Below are positions 1 to 8,811 of a stretch of DNA of 64,000 bases, piece by piece. Below the pieces are notes generated by a model that saw only the letters and a program-made list of their open reading frames with translations, did not search any database and was not told the origin of the DNA. Location: contig ONEF01000005.1 of NCBI GenBank assembly GCA_900316795.1, forward strand, positions 62,001-126,000, written 5' to 3'. The DNA comes from an uncultured Bacteroidales bacterium. Lineage in GTDB: Bacteria > Bacteroidota > Bacteroidia > Bacteroidales > UBA932. Made by a program: the position numbers and the translations under genes. Position 1 is the stretch's first letter; each line of letters begins with the position of its first letter.

Positions 1-540
1 ATTCCCGATGGCTATGTACTCAAGGATGGTGATATCGTTTCAGTGGACTGCGGTACTGTCTATAAGGGCCTCTATGGAGATTCTGCCTACACTTTTCCTG
101 TAGGCGAGGTTGACCAGGAGACGGCTTTTCTTCTCAAAACGACGGAGGAAAGCCTCTATCTGGGAGCCGCCCAGGCAGTGGACGGGAACAGGACAGGAGA
201 CATCGGACACGCTGTCCAGTCCTATTGCGAAGCTCGCGGCTTCTCTGTAGTAAGGGAGCTTGTAGGGCACGGAATAGGGGAAGACATGCACGAGGATCCT
301 ATGGTTCCCAACTATGGCAAGGCAGGAAGCGGCAAGAAACTCCGCGAAGGTATGGTCATCTGCATCGAGCCGATGATCAATGCCGGAGGCAAAGAGGTCT
401 ATGAAAAGAGAGACGGTTGGGGAATCGCCACCACAGACGGCAAGAAGTCTGCCCATTTTGAGTTCACCGTAGCGGTACGCAAAGGTAAACCTGAAATACT
501 GACGACATTCGATTACATTAAAAAGATCAAGGAATATTGA
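1..540 (+). CDS. map: Type I methionine aminopeptidase (5' truncated by window)
   Basis: Removes the initiator methionine from nascent proteins in the cytosol. The reading frame is open from base 1, so the N-terminus (roughly the first 80-90 residues of a normal protein of about 260) lies outside the window; 179 residues are visible. The five dinuclear-metal ligands of the family are present, numbered from the first visible residue: D16 in VDCG, D27 in YGDSA, H90 in VGHGIG, E123 in CIEPM and E154 in HFEF. The stop codon at 538-540 is one base from the infA start, as expected for the spc/alpha ribosomal operon, where map and infA sit before rpmJ. Nothing is odd apart from the window edge. Confidence 0.97.
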   Translation: MPDGYVLKDGDIVSVDCGTVYKGLYGDSAYTFPVGEVDQETAFLLKTTEESLYLGAAQAVDGNRTGDIGHAVQSYCEARGFSVVRELVGHGIGEDMHEDPMVPNYGKAGSGKKLREGMVICIEPMINAGGKEVYEKRDGWGIATTDGKKSAHFEFTVAVRKGKPEILTTFDYIKKIKEY

Positions 541-541
541 T

Positions 542-760
542 ATGTCAAAACAAGAATCTATTGAAAGAGACGGCGTTATTCTGGAAGCACTTTCCAACGC
601 CATGTTCAAGGTGGAGCTGGATAACGGTCCCATCATAATTGCCCACATCTCCGGAAAGATGAGGATGCACTACATCAAGATACTTCCTGGCGACAGGGTA
701 AAGGTGGAGATGTCTCCGTATGACCTTACCAAGGGACGCATTTCCTTCAGGTACAAGTAA
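542..760 (+). CDS. infA: Translation initiation factor IF-1
   Basis: A single OB-fold (S1-like) protein of 72 residues that binds the ribosomal A site during initiation. The length is normal for the family. The typical order is visible: an N-terminal [10 protein letters not shown] stretch, the core [20 protein letters not shown], and the C-terminal [18 protein letters not shown]. The start ATG lies one base after the map stop, so the two are very likely translationally coupled. It precedes rpmJ in the conserved ribosomal operon. Confidence 0.97.
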   Translation: MSKQESIERDGVILEALSNAMFKVELDNGPIIIAHISGKMRMHYIKILPGDRVKVEMSPYDLTKGRISFRYK

Positions 761-800
761 TGTAATCGTTGAAAGAAAGATAATTAAAAAACTCAATACA

Positions 801-917
801 ATGAAAGTCAAAGCTTCAGTAAAAAAGCGCAGCGAGGATTGCAAGATCGTAAGACGCAAGGGACGCGTTTACATCATCTGCAAAAAGAACCCTAAGTTCA
901 AGATGCGTCAGGGTTAA
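801..917 (+). CDS. rpmJ: Ribosomal protein L36
   Basis: A 38-residue large-subunit protein, starting [10 protein letters not shown] and ending NPKFKMRQG. It is found by sequence, as an ATG 40 bases after infA. The zinc-binding version of L36 has three Cys and one His; here only Cys14 and Cys27 are visible and the His position is replaced, so this is a zinc-independent or partly degenerate form. Position between infA and rpsM matches the Bacteroidota operon order. Confidence 0.95.
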   Translation: MKVKASVKKRSEDCKIVRRKGRVYIICKKNPKFKMRQG

Positions 918-983
918 TCGGGAGATTGCTCTGAAAACGTTTGTATAACAGAAAAATATAAAATCAAAGCAAAAAATTAGAAT

Positions 984-1361
984 ATGGCACGTATAGCCGG
1001 TGTAGATTTACCAAAAAACAAAAGGGGAGAGATAGGTCTTACCTATATCTTCGGAATTGGCCGCTCTTCTGCCCAAAAAATCCTTGACAAAAACAGCATT
1101 GACCGCAACATCAAGGTGCAGGATTGGACAGATGACCAGATTGCTGCAATAAGAAAGACGATTGCAGACGAGTATAAGATTGAGGGCGAGCTTCGTACCG
1201 CAACTCAGTTGAACATCAAACGTCTTATGGATATCGGATGCTACAGAGGTATCCGTCATAGACTAGGTCTGCCTGTAAGAGGGCAAAGCACTAAGAACAA
1301 TGCCCGTACAAGAAAGGGAAAGAAGAAGACTGTTGCAAACAAGAAGAAGGCAACCAAATAA
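984..1361 (+). CDS. rpsM: Ribosomal protein S13
   Basis: A 125-residue head protein of the 30S subunit that contacts the P-site tRNA and the bridge to the 50S. The start [17 protein letters not shown], the central [14 protein letters not shown] helix-two-turn-helix and the [14 protein letters not shown] segment are diagnostic. The basic tail ([14 protein letters not shown]) is the usual tRNA-contacting extension. It is followed 13 bases later by rpsK. Confidence 0.98.
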   Translation: MARIAGVDLPKNKRGEIGLTYIFGIGRSSAQKILDKNSIDRNIKVQDWTDDQIAAIRKTIADEYKIEGELRTATQLNIKRLMDIGCYRGIRHRLGLPVRGQSTKNNARTRKGKKKTVANKKKATK

Positions 1362-1374
1362 ACGGACTTAGATT

Positions 1375-1764
1375 ATGGCAAAGAAAGTAGTTTCAAACAG
1401 AAAGAGAGTTGTAAAGGTAGATGCAGTGGGCCAGGCTCACATTTCCTCTACATTCAACAACGTCATAGTTACGCTGACAAACTCTAAGGGTCAGGTAATA
1501 AGTTGGTCCTCAGCCGGAAAGATGGGCTTCAGAGGATCAAAGAAGAACACTCCTTACGCAGCCCAGGTAGCTGCAGAGGACTGCGCAAAGGTTGCATTCG
1601 ACGCTGGCCTTCGCAGAGTAAAAGCATACGTTAAGGGTCCGGGCGCCGGCCGTGAGTCTGCAATCAGGACTATTCACAATGCAGGTATTGAAGTGACCGA
1701 GATAGTTGACGTTACTCCACTTCCTCACAATGGTTGCCGTCCAAAAGGCCGCCGTAGAGTTTAA
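1375..1764 (+). CDS. rpsK: Ribosomal protein S11
   Basis: A 129-residue platform protein of the 30S subunit. Recognisable segments are [49 protein letters not shown] and the C-terminal [16 protein letters not shown]. The length and N-terminal basic extension are normal. It lies between rpsM and rpsD, as in all alpha operons of this type. Confidence 0.98.
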   Translation: MAKKVVSNRKRVVKVDAVGQAHISSTFNNVIVTLTNSKGQVISWSSAGKMGFRGSKKNTPYAAQVAAEDCAKVAFDAGLRRVKAYVKGPGAGRESAIRTIHNAGIEVTEIVDVTPLPHNGCRPKGRRRV

Positions 1765-1784
1765 CTGATTAATCGTTTAAGAAT

Positions 1785-2405
1785 ATGGCTAGATATACTG
1801 GACCAAAGACAAAGATCGCCCGCAAGTTTGGCGAGCCTATATATGGACCTGACAAGGCTTATGAAAAGAGGGTAAGGGACAACAAGAATTACCCTTCAGG
1901 ACAGCACGGTGCCGCAAAGAAGAGAAAGAAAGTATCTGAGTACGGTACCCAGCTGAAGGAAAAAGAGAAGGTAAAGTACACTTACGGAGTTCTCGAGAGA
2001 CAGTTCCGTAACCTCTATGGCGAGGCTTCAAGGATGAAGGGAATCAAGGGTGTCAACCTGATCATGCTCCTTGAGTCAAGACTGGACAACATTGTTTACA
2101 GACTCGGCATCGCTCCTACCAGGGCAGCGGCAAGACAGCTGGTTAGCCACCGTCACATTGTTCTCAACGGCAATGTCATGGGTATTCCTTCTGCTCACGT
2201 TAAGCCTGGTGATATAGTTGGAGTAAGGGAAAGGTCAAAGAGCCTTGAAGTTGTTCAGGCTTCCCTGGCTGCATCTCCTGCTCATTATTCCTGGCTCGAG
2301 TGGAATCCTGAGAAGCTTGAGGGCAAGTTCCTCAACCTCCCTGAAAGATCTGAGATTCCTGAGAACATTAACGAGCAGCTCATCGTTGAACTCTACTCTA
2401 AATAA
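1785..2405 (+). CDS. rpsD: Ribosomal protein S4
   Basis: A 206-residue primary assembly protein of the 30S subunit. [20 protein letters not shown] is the usual start of the Bacteroidota form, which lacks the zinc finger of some other S4 proteins. The S4 RNA-binding domain is seen at about residues 93-160 ([12 protein letters not shown] and [13 protein letters not shown]). It precedes rpoA by 8 bases; S4 is an autoregulator of this operon in E. coli, but I see no direct evidence of that here. Confidence 0.98.
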   Translation: MARYTGPKTKIARKFGEPIYGPDKAYEKRVRDNKNYPSGQHGAAKKRKKVSEYGTQLKEKEKVKYTYGVLERQFRNLYGEASRMKGIKGVNLIMLLESRLDNIVYRLGIAPTRAAARQLVSHRHIVLNGNVMGIPSAHVKPGDIVGVRERSKSLEVVQASLAASPAHYSWLEWNPEKLEGKFLNLPERSEIPENINEQLIVELYSK

Positions 2406-2413
2406 TAATTAAT

Positions 2414-3403
2414 ATGGCGATATTAGCATTTCAAAAACCCGAAAAGCTTCTGGTGCTCGAATCTACGGATACCATCGGAAAGTTCGAGTTCAAACCTCTC
2501 GAACCAAGATATGGTATTACCATAGGTAACGCTCTGAGAAGGGTACTGCTCTCATCACTCGAAGGCTTTGCTATCACTTCAGTAAAGATCGAGGGTGTAG
2601 AACATGAGTTTGCAACCATCCCTGGAGTCATCGAGGGTGTCATTGATATCATCCTCAACCTCAAGAAGGTAAGATTCAAGAGAATGATAGGTACTGAAGA
2701 AGGAGAGAAAATAACCTTCACAGTAGGGGGTAAGAAAGAATTTACCGCCGAAGATATTTCAAAGAAGCTTTCTTCTTTCATGGTTCTGAACCCTGAGCAG
2801 CATATTTGCTCAATGGAGGAATCTGTAAAGCTGGTGATTACACTTACCATCGGCAAGGGTAGAGGTTGGGTGCCTGCAGAAGAGAACAAAGACGAGAACG
2901 CCCCTGTGGGAACTATCGCCATTGACTCCATCTTTACACCTATCATCAATGTCAAATACACTGTAGCTCCTTATCGTCTGGCTCAGAAGACTGACTACGA
3001 GAGTCTTTCTCTTGAGATTACCACAGACGGCAGCATCAACCCTAAAGATGCGCTTTTGGAGGCTGCCAAGATACTTATCTATCACTTCATGCTCTTCTCA
3101 GAAGAAAAGATAGAGATAGAGGATCCTGGCAAGACAGATGACAACCCTCTGGACGAGGACGAGATGAGGATGCGTCAGCTTCTCAATACCAAGCTGACAG
3201 ACCAGGATCTTTCTGTAAGAGCAATCAACTGCCTTAAGGCTGCAGACATCGAGACTTTCGCAGACCTGGTATCCCACCAGAAGAGCGAGCTTATGAAGTT
3301 CAGAAACTTTGGCAAGAAGTCCATGACAGAAATCGAGGCTTTGGTAGAAAAGTACAACCTCCATTTCGGAATGGACATAAGCAAGTATAACATCGAAAAA
3401 TAG
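2414..3403 (+). CDS. rpoA: RNA polymerase alpha subunit
   Basis: A 329-residue subunit that nucleates RNA polymerase assembly and contacts upstream DNA and activators. The N-terminal dimerisation domain (about residues 1-235) shows [21 protein letters not shown] charged linker ([18 protein letters not shown]) leads to the C-terminal domain (about 255-320) with [20 protein letters not shown] and [13 protein letters not shown], the helix-hairpin-helix that binds DNA. The length is normal. It is followed 8 bases later by rplQ. Confidence 0.98.
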   Translation: MAILAFQKPEKLLVLESTDTIGKFEFKPLEPRYGITIGNALRRVLLSSLEGFAITSVKIEGVEHEFATIPGVIEGVIDIILNLKKVRFKRMIGTEEGEKITFTVGGKKEFTAEDISKKLSSFMVLNPEQHICSMEESVKLVITLTIGKGRGWVPAEENKDENAPVGTIAIDSIFTPIINVKYTVAPYRLAQKTDYESLSLEITTDGSINPKDALLEAAKILIYHFMLFSEEKIEIEDPGKTDDNPLDEDEMRMRQLLNTKLTDQDLSVRAINCLKAADIETFADLVSHQKSELMKFRNFGKKSMTEIEALVEKYNLHFGMDISKYNIEK

Positions 3404-3411
3404 TTTAAGAA

Positions 3412-3888
3412 ATGAGACACAATAAGACAGTAAATCATCTTGGTCGCAAGAGCGGACACCGTAAGGCTATGCTCTCCAACATGGCTTGCTCACTGATTAT
3501 GAACAAGCACATCGAGACAACACTTGCAAAGGCTAAGTCTCTGAGAGTTTATGTTGAGCCTCTTATCACCAAGAGCAAGAACGACACTACAGCAAACCGC
3601 CGTGTCGTATTCAGCTATTTGAAGCAGAAAGAGGCTGTTACAGAGCTTTTCCGTACAGTTGCTCCTAAGATCGCTGAGCGTCCTGGTGGATACACCCGTA
3701 TCCTCAAGACCGGTTTCCGCGCCGGCGATGCAGCAGATATGGCTTACATTGAGTTGGTTGACTTTGCAGCTGCTCCTGTAGAGAAGGAAGTAAAGGCTGA
3801 GAAGAAGACTACTACAAGAAGAAGCCGCGCCAAGAAAGCTGCCCCTAAGGCTGAAGAGCCAAAGGCAGAGGAAAAGAAAGCCGAATAA
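3412..3888 (+). CDS. rplQ: Ribosomal protein L17 with a Lys/Ala/Glu tail
   Basis: A 158-residue large-subunit protein. The conserved core (about residues 1-120) begins [20 protein letters not shown] and includes [21 protein letters not shown] tail of about 35 residues rich in Lys, Ala and Glu ([19 protein letters not shown]) follows the core; such tails are common on Bacteroidota L17. It is the last gene of the operon and is followed by a strong terminator. Confidence 0.97.
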   Translation: MRHNKTVNHLGRKSGHRKAMLSNMACSLIMNKHIETTLAKAKSLRVYVEPLITKSKNDTTANRRVVFSYLKQKEAVTELFRTVAPKIAERPGGYTRILKTGFRAGDAADMAYIELVDFAAAPVEKEVKAEKKTTTRRSRAKKAAPKAEEPKAEEKKAE

Positions 3889-3920
3889 GGCCAAGAAGGT
3901 CATAAAACCTGACCTACAAA

Positions 3921-3953
3921 AAAGAGGGAAGACTGATTCAGCCTTCCCTCTTT
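3921..3953 (+). terminator. Rho-independent terminator of the ribosomal operon
   Basis: A perfect 11-bp inverted repeat (AAAGAGGGAAG and CTTCCCTCTTT) with an 11-nt loop, followed by GTTTT. It lies 32 bases after rplQ. It may also serve the convergent minus-strand esterase gene that ends at 3977. Confidence 0.9.
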
Positions 3954-3976
3954 GTTTTACCGTTTTGGATTGTGTC

Positions 3977-4834
3977 TCAGCGACTGAAATTACGGGATGC
4001 AAACGGCAGGGCGGTACGGAGGGCGGTGTGCCAGTATTCCCAGTTGTGGACGCCGTCCCGGATACGGAGCTCCGCCTTGATTCTCTTTTCTCTCATTTTC
4101 TGATAGAAGAGCACATTCACGTTAAAAAGGATATCGTCATCCCCGCAGTCTATGAACCATTTGACGGTGCGGAGTTTCTTTATGGTTTCCTCGTCTGCGT
4201 TTGCCACAAAATCCACTGCTGAATTGTCGCATACGCTCTGGCAGACTATCCAAAGCTTGTCTTTGATCTTGTAGCCTCCAGCTACATCACCGCCTTTGTT
4301 GTCCAGCCAAGCGCTCATGGCATAGCAGGATGAGAACATGTCCGGATGTCTCTGGCTGTAAACCACGCTTCCGCCTCCGCCCATGGAAAGGCCCATGATG
4401 GCGCGGTGCTCTTTGTCTCCGATGATCCTGTATTTCTTCTCCACCTCAGGCAGGAATTCCTGGTAGAAGAAGTCCTCGTAAGGCCAGTCTTCAACATTGA
4501 AATATCCGTTCTGGTATTTGCGGGCATCAGATGCGCCGGCGTTTGGCATCACGATGACCATCTCGCGAGCTTCGCCGCTTGAAATCAACTCGTCTGCCAC
4601 AAGTTTCATGCTACCGGATTTGGCCCAGTTGGAGTAATCGCCCCAAAGGCCGTGCAGGAGATAAACCACCGGATACTGCTTGCCGGATTTTTCAAACCCG
4701 TCCGGAAGGTACACGTTGTATTTCTGCCAGCAGTTGAGTTTCTTTGAGTAGATGCTGTCCGTTACGATCTTGCTTGCACTGGCACCAATGGAGAAAGCCA
4801 GCAGGACAATCAGGGAAAGAATAAGCTTTTTCAT
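3977..4834 (-). CDS. Secreted esterase, alpha/beta hydrolase (esterase D/Fes-like), copy A
   Basis: A predicted exported serine esterase of 285 residues in the PF00756-like group, which includes carbohydrate acetyl/feruloyl esterases and mycolyltransferase-like enzymes. Residues 1-20 form a signal peptide (MKKLILSLIVLLAFSIGASA). The oxyanion-side HGLWG, the nucleophile elbow GLSMGGGG with Ser150, an acid region FIDCGDDD and the catalytic His in GVHNWEYWH are all visible. I chose the ATG at 4834 because it opens directly on the signal peptide; an in-frame ATG seven codons upstream is less likely. It is the second gene of a tandem pair, 44 bases after copy B. ATCGCGAT ends one base before the start codon. 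The substrate is not evident. Confidence 0.9.
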   Translation of the reverse strand: MKKLILSLIVLLAFSIGASASKIVTDSIYSKKLNCWQKYNVYLPDGFEKSGKQYPVVYLLHGLWGDYSNWAKSGSMKLVADELISSGEAREMVIVMPNAGASDARKYQNGYFNVEDWPYEDFFYQEFLPEVEKKYRIIGDKEHRAIMGLSMGGGGSVVYSQRHPDMFSSCYAMSAWLDNKGGDVAGGYKIKDKLWIVCQSVCDNSAVDFVANADEETIKKLRTVKWFIDCGDDDILFNVNVLFYQKMREKRIKAELRIRDGVHNWEYWHTALRTALPFASRNFSR

Positions 4835-4878
4835 AATCGCGATAAATGATTTCACTATCCAAAATTAAGAAAAAAGCC

Positions 4879-5733
4879 TTACTGGATGAAGCTCCGCGAT
4901 GCAAACGGCAGGGCAAGCCTGAGGGCTGTGTGCCAGTATTCCCAGTTGTGGCCGCTGTTGCGGACCCTGAGTTCAGCCTTGATTTTCTTTTCCCTCATTT
5001 TCTGGTAGAAGAGCACGTTCTGGTCCAGGAGGCTATCCTCGTCTCCGCAGTCTATGAACCATTTGACGCTCTTGAGAGCTTTTACCGTATTTTCGTCTGC
5101 GTTGTCCACAAAGTCAAGGGCGGAATTCTGCCTGACGCTGCGGTTGAGCATGTGAAGCATATCTCCTTGGCGGGCCTTTTCTTCATCAGTGTATTTTGTG
5201 TCCAGCCAGGCGCTCATGGCATAGCAGGAGGAAAACATGTCCGGGTGTTTCTGGCAATATACAACGCTTCCGCCGCCACCCATAGAAAGGCCCATTATGG
5301 CGCGGTGTCCTTTGTCGCTTAGAACCCTGTATTTCTTTTCAACCTCAGGCAAAAACTCGTTGAAGAAGAAATCTTCGTAGTTCCAGCCGGGTATATTGTA
5401 ATATCCGTTCTGCACTTTGTAGATGTCCCAGTCTCCGGCATTTGGCATCACGATAACCATCTCGCAGGCTTCTCCGCTTGAAATCAGCTCGTCTGCCACA
5501 AGCTTCATCTTGCCCATCTCCTGCCAGTCAGAATATCCGCCATACATTCCGTGGAGCAGATATACAACCGGATATTTCTTGTCGGACCTGTCAAATCCGT
5601 CAGGCAGGTAAACATTGTATTTGTGTGTGAAGTTCAGCGTCTTGGAGTAGATGCTGTCAGTTACTACCTTGCTTGCGCTGGCTGCAGCGGAGAACGCAAG
5701 GATCATGAGCAAAGAGATAAAAAGTCTTTTCAT
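4879..5733 (-). CDS. Secreted esterase, alpha/beta hydrolase (esterase D/Fes-like), copy B
   Basis: A 284-residue paralogue of the next gene downstream, with the same plan: a signal peptide (MKRLFISLLMILAFSAAASA), HGMYGGYSDW, the nucleophile elbow GLSMGGGG with Ser150, the FIDCGDED acid region and GHNWEYWH with the catalytic His. Large blocks are identical between the copies (KLVADELISSGEA, PEVEKKYR, HPDMFSSCYAMSAWLD), so this is a tandem duplication. They differ most around residues 180-215, a loop that could alter the substrate pocket. It is the first gene of the pair. No clear TAnnTTTG box was found upstream. Confidence 0.9.
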   Translation of the reverse strand: MKRLFISLLMILAFSAAASASKVVTDSIYSKTLNFTHKYNVYLPDGFDRSDKKYPVVYLLHGMYGGYSDWQEMGKMKLVADELISSGEACEMVIVMPNAGDWDIYKVQNGYYNIPGWNYEDFFFNEFLPEVEKKYRVLSDKGHRAIMGLSMGGGGSVVYCQKHPDMFSSCYAMSAWLDTKYTDEEKARQGDMLHMLNRSVRQNSALDFVDNADENTVKALKSVKWFIDCGDEDSLLDQNVLFYQKMREKKIKAELRVRNSGHNWEYWHTALRLALPFASRSFIQ

Positions 5734-5794
5734 TGTAGTGTATATCTATTCAAACGCAATTTACGATTTATTTCAAGTAGTTGTTCAGGGTTGT

Positions 5795-6700
5795 TTACCT
5801 TATCAGATGATTGGAGGCTTTCCATCGCTTTAGGTTCATCTGCATCTTTTCTTTGCAGTCCTCGGCGATGAAAGAGTCCGAGAATCTTTCAAAGATGTAT
5901 TTTACAGCTGCCTCGGACGGGTGGACCATATCTTCTCCGTACCAGCGGTAGTCTCGGAGTTCATCCATCATTATCTCGTAAGACGGGAAGTAATCCAGGT
6001 TGCATAGAGATGAGGTACCGCCCGGTTCCTTCAGAGCTCCGTCCACTGCAAGGAGAAGGGCGGATTTAGATAGGTTGTTGCCGTGAGCCCCGTCTGCAAG
6101 ATGCCGGATAGGGCTTACCGTAAAAACAAAACGTTTCTGCGGGAACATTCCCAGAATCTGAAGGATCATCTCTTTGGTATCTTCAGATGGGACAAACACC
6201 CTCTCAAAATCCTTTGCCGGGAATTTGTGGCAGTTGGAAACGACAAACTCAGTTCCTTTGAGCTTGAACACGTATGAGGTTCCGAGAGTTATGACCACAG
6301 TGTCTGCCTTGCAGAAAAAGTCTGCGGCAGCCTTAAGGTCTTCATTGGCCTTTTTGAGGAAATCTTCCGCCGTTCCGTCTGTCTGCCTCACTCCGCACCT
6401 TGAATGATGGCTCCAGGTGACAAACTTTCCGTCCGGACGCAGGAAGACGTCTTCTTTGGAAAACAGCGGGTTGTCGCTACTTCTGAGAAGGCCGGAGACC
6501 GCTCCCAGTCTCATCAGGGAGTTGAACACGGAGCAAATGTTGTACAGTGTGCCGAACGGGTTCACCAGGCAGTCAAATCCATACATCTTCAATTGTTCAC
6601 CCATACTGTCTGCAAAGCAGCTTCCCAGGCACAGGATCTTTGAAGAAAAATCTATCCGTTTTTCAGGTTCAGGAATGTCAACGGTTGTAAGTATTTTCAT
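5795..6700 (-). CDS. GSCFA-domain (SGNH-like) protein
   Basis: A 301-residue protein of the GSCFA family (PF08885), named for the block seen here at about residues 27-31 (LGSCFADSMG). The fold is thought to be SGNH-hydrolase-like. Other family blocks visible are NPFGTLYN, the VITLGTSYVF strand, FTVSPIRHLADG and the C-terminal MVHPSEAAVKYIFERF. There is no signal peptide, so it should be cytosolic. Its biochemical role is not established. The start ATG overlaps the queG stop (ATGA, 6697-6700) and lies within an ATCGCGATG motif, so translation is probably coupled to queG. Confidence 0.9.
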   Translation of the reverse strand: MKILTTVDIPEPEKRIDFSSKILCLGSCFADSMGEQLKMYGFDCLVNPFGTLYNICSVFNSLMRLGAVSGLLRSSDNPLFSKEDVFLRPDGKFVTWSHHSRCGVRQTDGTAEDFLKKANEDLKAAADFFCKADTVVITLGTSYVFKLKGTEFVVSNCHKFPAKDFERVFVPSEDTKEMILQILGMFPQKRFVFTVSPIRHLADGAHGNNLSKSALLLAVDGALKEPGGTSSLCNLDYFPSYEIMMDELRDYRWYGEDMVHPSEAAVKYIFERFSDSFIAEDCKEKMQMNLKRWKASNHLIR

Positions 6701-7659
6701 CGCGATATGTTTTTTCTGATTTTTTCAAGTCCGGCTCTAAGGAGCGGGGTGTTTTTGAAAGTGGACTTGAACTGTTCATCTGTCAGGTTTTCCCAGAACT
6801 CTCTTGTGCACTTTTCGAGCAACGGCCTGTTTGAGGTGAACTCAGGCCATCCATCCTTGTTGAAACGGTTCCACGGGCAGGCGTTCATGCAGTCGTCGCA
6901 CCCGAATATCCACTTTTGTGAGGCTGTTCCAGAAAGCCGCTTTTCCCCTTCTCCTTCCAAATACCTTGTCCGCTCGTTGTCTGCCTCATCCAGAGGTGCT
7001 TCTATTGTCTTATATGATAAACATTTAGCCGCATCAACCTTAAATGGGGCATAGAGGGCTTTCCGGGTGCAGGCTTCCAGACATCTTGTACATTGTCCGC
7101 AACCGTTTGGAACCGTCTTGTCCGTATAAGGCAGCTCGGCAGTTGTTATTATCACGCCCAGGAAGTTCTTGATGCCGGCTTTGGGGCTTATCAGGAAGTT
7201 GTTCTTTCCTATGAACCCCAGTCCGGCCCTTACCGCCCAGGCACGTTCCATCACCGGAGCGGAATCGGTGAACACACGGCTGTGGCCTTCTATTAAAGAT
7301 GCAATCCTGAACAGTTTGTCCTTGATGGCTGTATGGTAGTCCTGCCCCAGCGCAAACTCGGAGATCTTGAGCCCGTCTTCTGTTTTGCAGCATCCGCCGC
7401 TGGAGAAAGGAGCGAGGAACACTATGACGCTTTTTGCATCGGGGAGCAAAAGAGAGGGGTCCATCCTCTTGTCCACATTCCTTTTCAGATACTCCATCTG
7501 TCCGAACTGCCCCAGCCTTTCGGCTTCCAGGTAGCGACATTCCTCCTTGCTTCCGCCAAGCGGCGCCACCGGAGCGCATCCGCAGTCTGCAAAACCCGTT
7601 TCCCGGGCCATCTTGCAGATGCCCTTCCAAAGTTCTTCTTTATGGTTTTTAGTCTCCAA
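6697..7659 (-). CDS. queG: Epoxyqueuosine reductase
   Basis: Catalyses the last step of queuosine formation on tRNA, reducing epoxyqueuosine with a cobalamin and two [4Fe-4S] clusters. The 320-residue length is close to normal. The N-terminal GFADCGCAPV block and the RAWAVRAGLGFIGKNNFLI motif are typical. The first cluster motif is CGQCTRCLEACTRKA and the second is CDDCMNACPWNRF. The best start by comparison with the family is TTG at 7659; the first in-frame ATG would remove the leading helix. It overlaps the GSCFA gene by 4 bases. The tgt gene of the same pathway lies 2.3 kb away. Confidence 0.95.
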   Translation of the reverse strand: METKNHKEELWKGICKMARETGFADCGCAPVAPLGGSKEECRYLEAERLGQFGQMEYLKRNVDKRMDPSLLLPDAKSVIVFLAPFSSGGCCKTEDGLKISEFALGQDYHTAIKDKLFRIASLIEGHSRVFTDSAPVMERAWAVRAGLGFIGKNNFLISPKAGIKNFLGVIITTAELPYTDKTVPNGCGQCTRCLEACTRKALYAPFKVDAAKCLSYKTIEAPLDEADNERTRYLEGEGEKRLSGTASQKWIFGCDDCMNACPWNRFNKDGWPEFTSNRPLLEKCTREFWENLTDEQFKSTFKNTPLLRAGLEKIRKNISR

Positions 7660-7705
7660 TGGTTTAATAAATAGAAGTTTTATGCAAACTTGTGTATTAT
7701 TTTAT

Positions 7706-7713
7706 TAATTTTG
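7706..7713 (+). promoter_or_regulatory. Putative -7 box for threonine dehydrogenase
   Basis: TAATTTTG matches the Bacteroidota -7 consensus TAnnTTTG. It lies 125 bases upstream of the threonine dehydrogenase start, so the transcript would have a leader of about 120 nt. A TTG at 7690-7692 is only 13 bases upstream of the box, shorter than the usual spacing, so the -33 element is unclear. Confidence 0.45.
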
Positions 7714-7837
7714 CGCCCAAATCAAGCAAATGCTTCAAGGTTTACGGCAACGCAGGTATAAACATCAAAATTGTTAACCCTCGTATCCTGGCCTATGAAG
7801 CAAAGACTCAATCGGGATATAAAGATAAGAGATATTT

Positions 7838-8800
7838 ATGAAAAAGATATTGGTAGTAGGGGCAGGCGGACAGATCGGAACTGAACTGGTTCCTCACCTG
7901 CAGAAGACATACGGAAAAGATAACGTCATTGCAGCCGAGGTAAGGCCTGAGGTGGTCAAGAGACTTTCCGAGACCTGCGAGGCAATACAGCTGGACGCCC
8001 TTGATTTTGAAGGATATGGCAATGCCATAAAGAAATATGGCATAGACGGAATCTACAATCTTGTAGCCCTGCTTTCAGCCAAGGGAGAGATGAATCCGGA
8101 CCTTGCCTGGAAGATAAACATGGGAGCACTGCTCAACTCGTTGAATCTTGCAAGAGAATTCAAGTGCGCCCTCTTCACTCCTTCATCCATAGGCGCTTTC
8201 GGAAACAACACCCCGCATTACAAGACACCTCAGGACACCGTAATGAGGCCTGATACCATCTATGGAGTATGCAAGGTAAGCGGCGAGCTCCTCAGCGATT
8301 ACTATCACAAACGTTTCGGGGTTGATACCCGCAGCGTGCGCTTCCCTGGAATCATCTCCAACGGATGCCTTCCCGGCGGCGGCACGACAGACTATGCCGT
8401 GGAGGTTTTCTACGAGGTTTTCAAGAATGGCAGATATACCTGCGAAGTTCCTCAAGACGCTTATATGGACATGGTCTATATGCCTGACGCCCTGGAGGCT
8501 ACAACCCAGCTGATGGAGGCCGACCCGAGCAAGCTCGTCCACCGCAACTCATTCAACATCGCATCCATGAGCTTTACCCCGGAGCAGCTCTTCACTGAGA
8601 TAAAGAAGAGGATTCCTTCCTTTACCTGGGACTACAAGATAGACCCTGTAAAGGCCGCCATAGCAGCCAGCTGGCCGGATATCATGGACGACAGTTGCGC
8701 AAGGCAGGAATGGGGCTGGAATCCTAAATGGGGCCTTCAGGAAATGATAGACGACATGCTTAAGGTCTGCAAGGCAAAAGTAGAAAGAGGAGAATACTAA
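7838..8800 (+). CDS. L-threonine 3-dehydrogenase, short-chain (extended SDR) type
   Basis: A 320-residue extended short-chain dehydrogenase. It most likely oxidises L-threonine to 2-amino-3-ketobutyrate with NAD+, as in the SDR-type threonine dehydrogenases of Bacteroidota. The nucleotide-binding motif is GAGGQIG (residues 8-14). The active-site serine lies in TPSSIGAFG and the YGVCK motif gives the catalytic Tyr and Lys. SVRFPGIIS, GGGTTDYAVE and the C-terminal QEWGWNPKWGL blocks resemble this group rather than UDP-glucose epimerases. The partner lyase (kbl) is not in the window. A terminator overlaps the stop codon. Confidence 0.85.
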   Translation: MKKILVVGAGGQIGTELVPHLQKTYGKDNVIAAEVRPEVVKRLSETCEAIQLDALDFEGYGNAIKKYGIDGIYNLVALLSAKGEMNPDLAWKINMGALLNSLNLAREFKCALFTPSSIGAFGNNTPHYKTPQDTVMRPDTIYGVCKVSGELLSDYYHKRFGVDTRSVRFPGIISNGCLPGGGTTDYAVEVFYEVFKNGRYTCEVPQDAYMDMVYMPDALEATTQLMEADPSKLVHRNSFNIASMSFTPEQLFTEIKKRIPSFTWDYKIDPVKAAIAASWPDIMDDSCARQEWGWNPKWGLQEMIDDMLKVCKAKVERGEY

Positions 8801-8810
8801 ACTCCTCTTT
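8784..8810 (+). terminator. Terminator between threonine dehydrogenase and the LptF/G gene
   Basis: A perfect 9-bp inverted repeat (AAAGAGGAG and CTCCTCTTT) with a 9-nt loop containing the stop codon of the plus-strand gene, followed by TTTATTT. It lies between convergent genes and could act in both directions. Confidence 0.75.
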
Positions 8811-8811
8811 T

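Noticed and set aside
3977-5733. Mobile element carrying the esterase pair
   Set aside because: No transposase, terminal inverted repeats or target duplication are visible; a local tandem duplication explains the pair.
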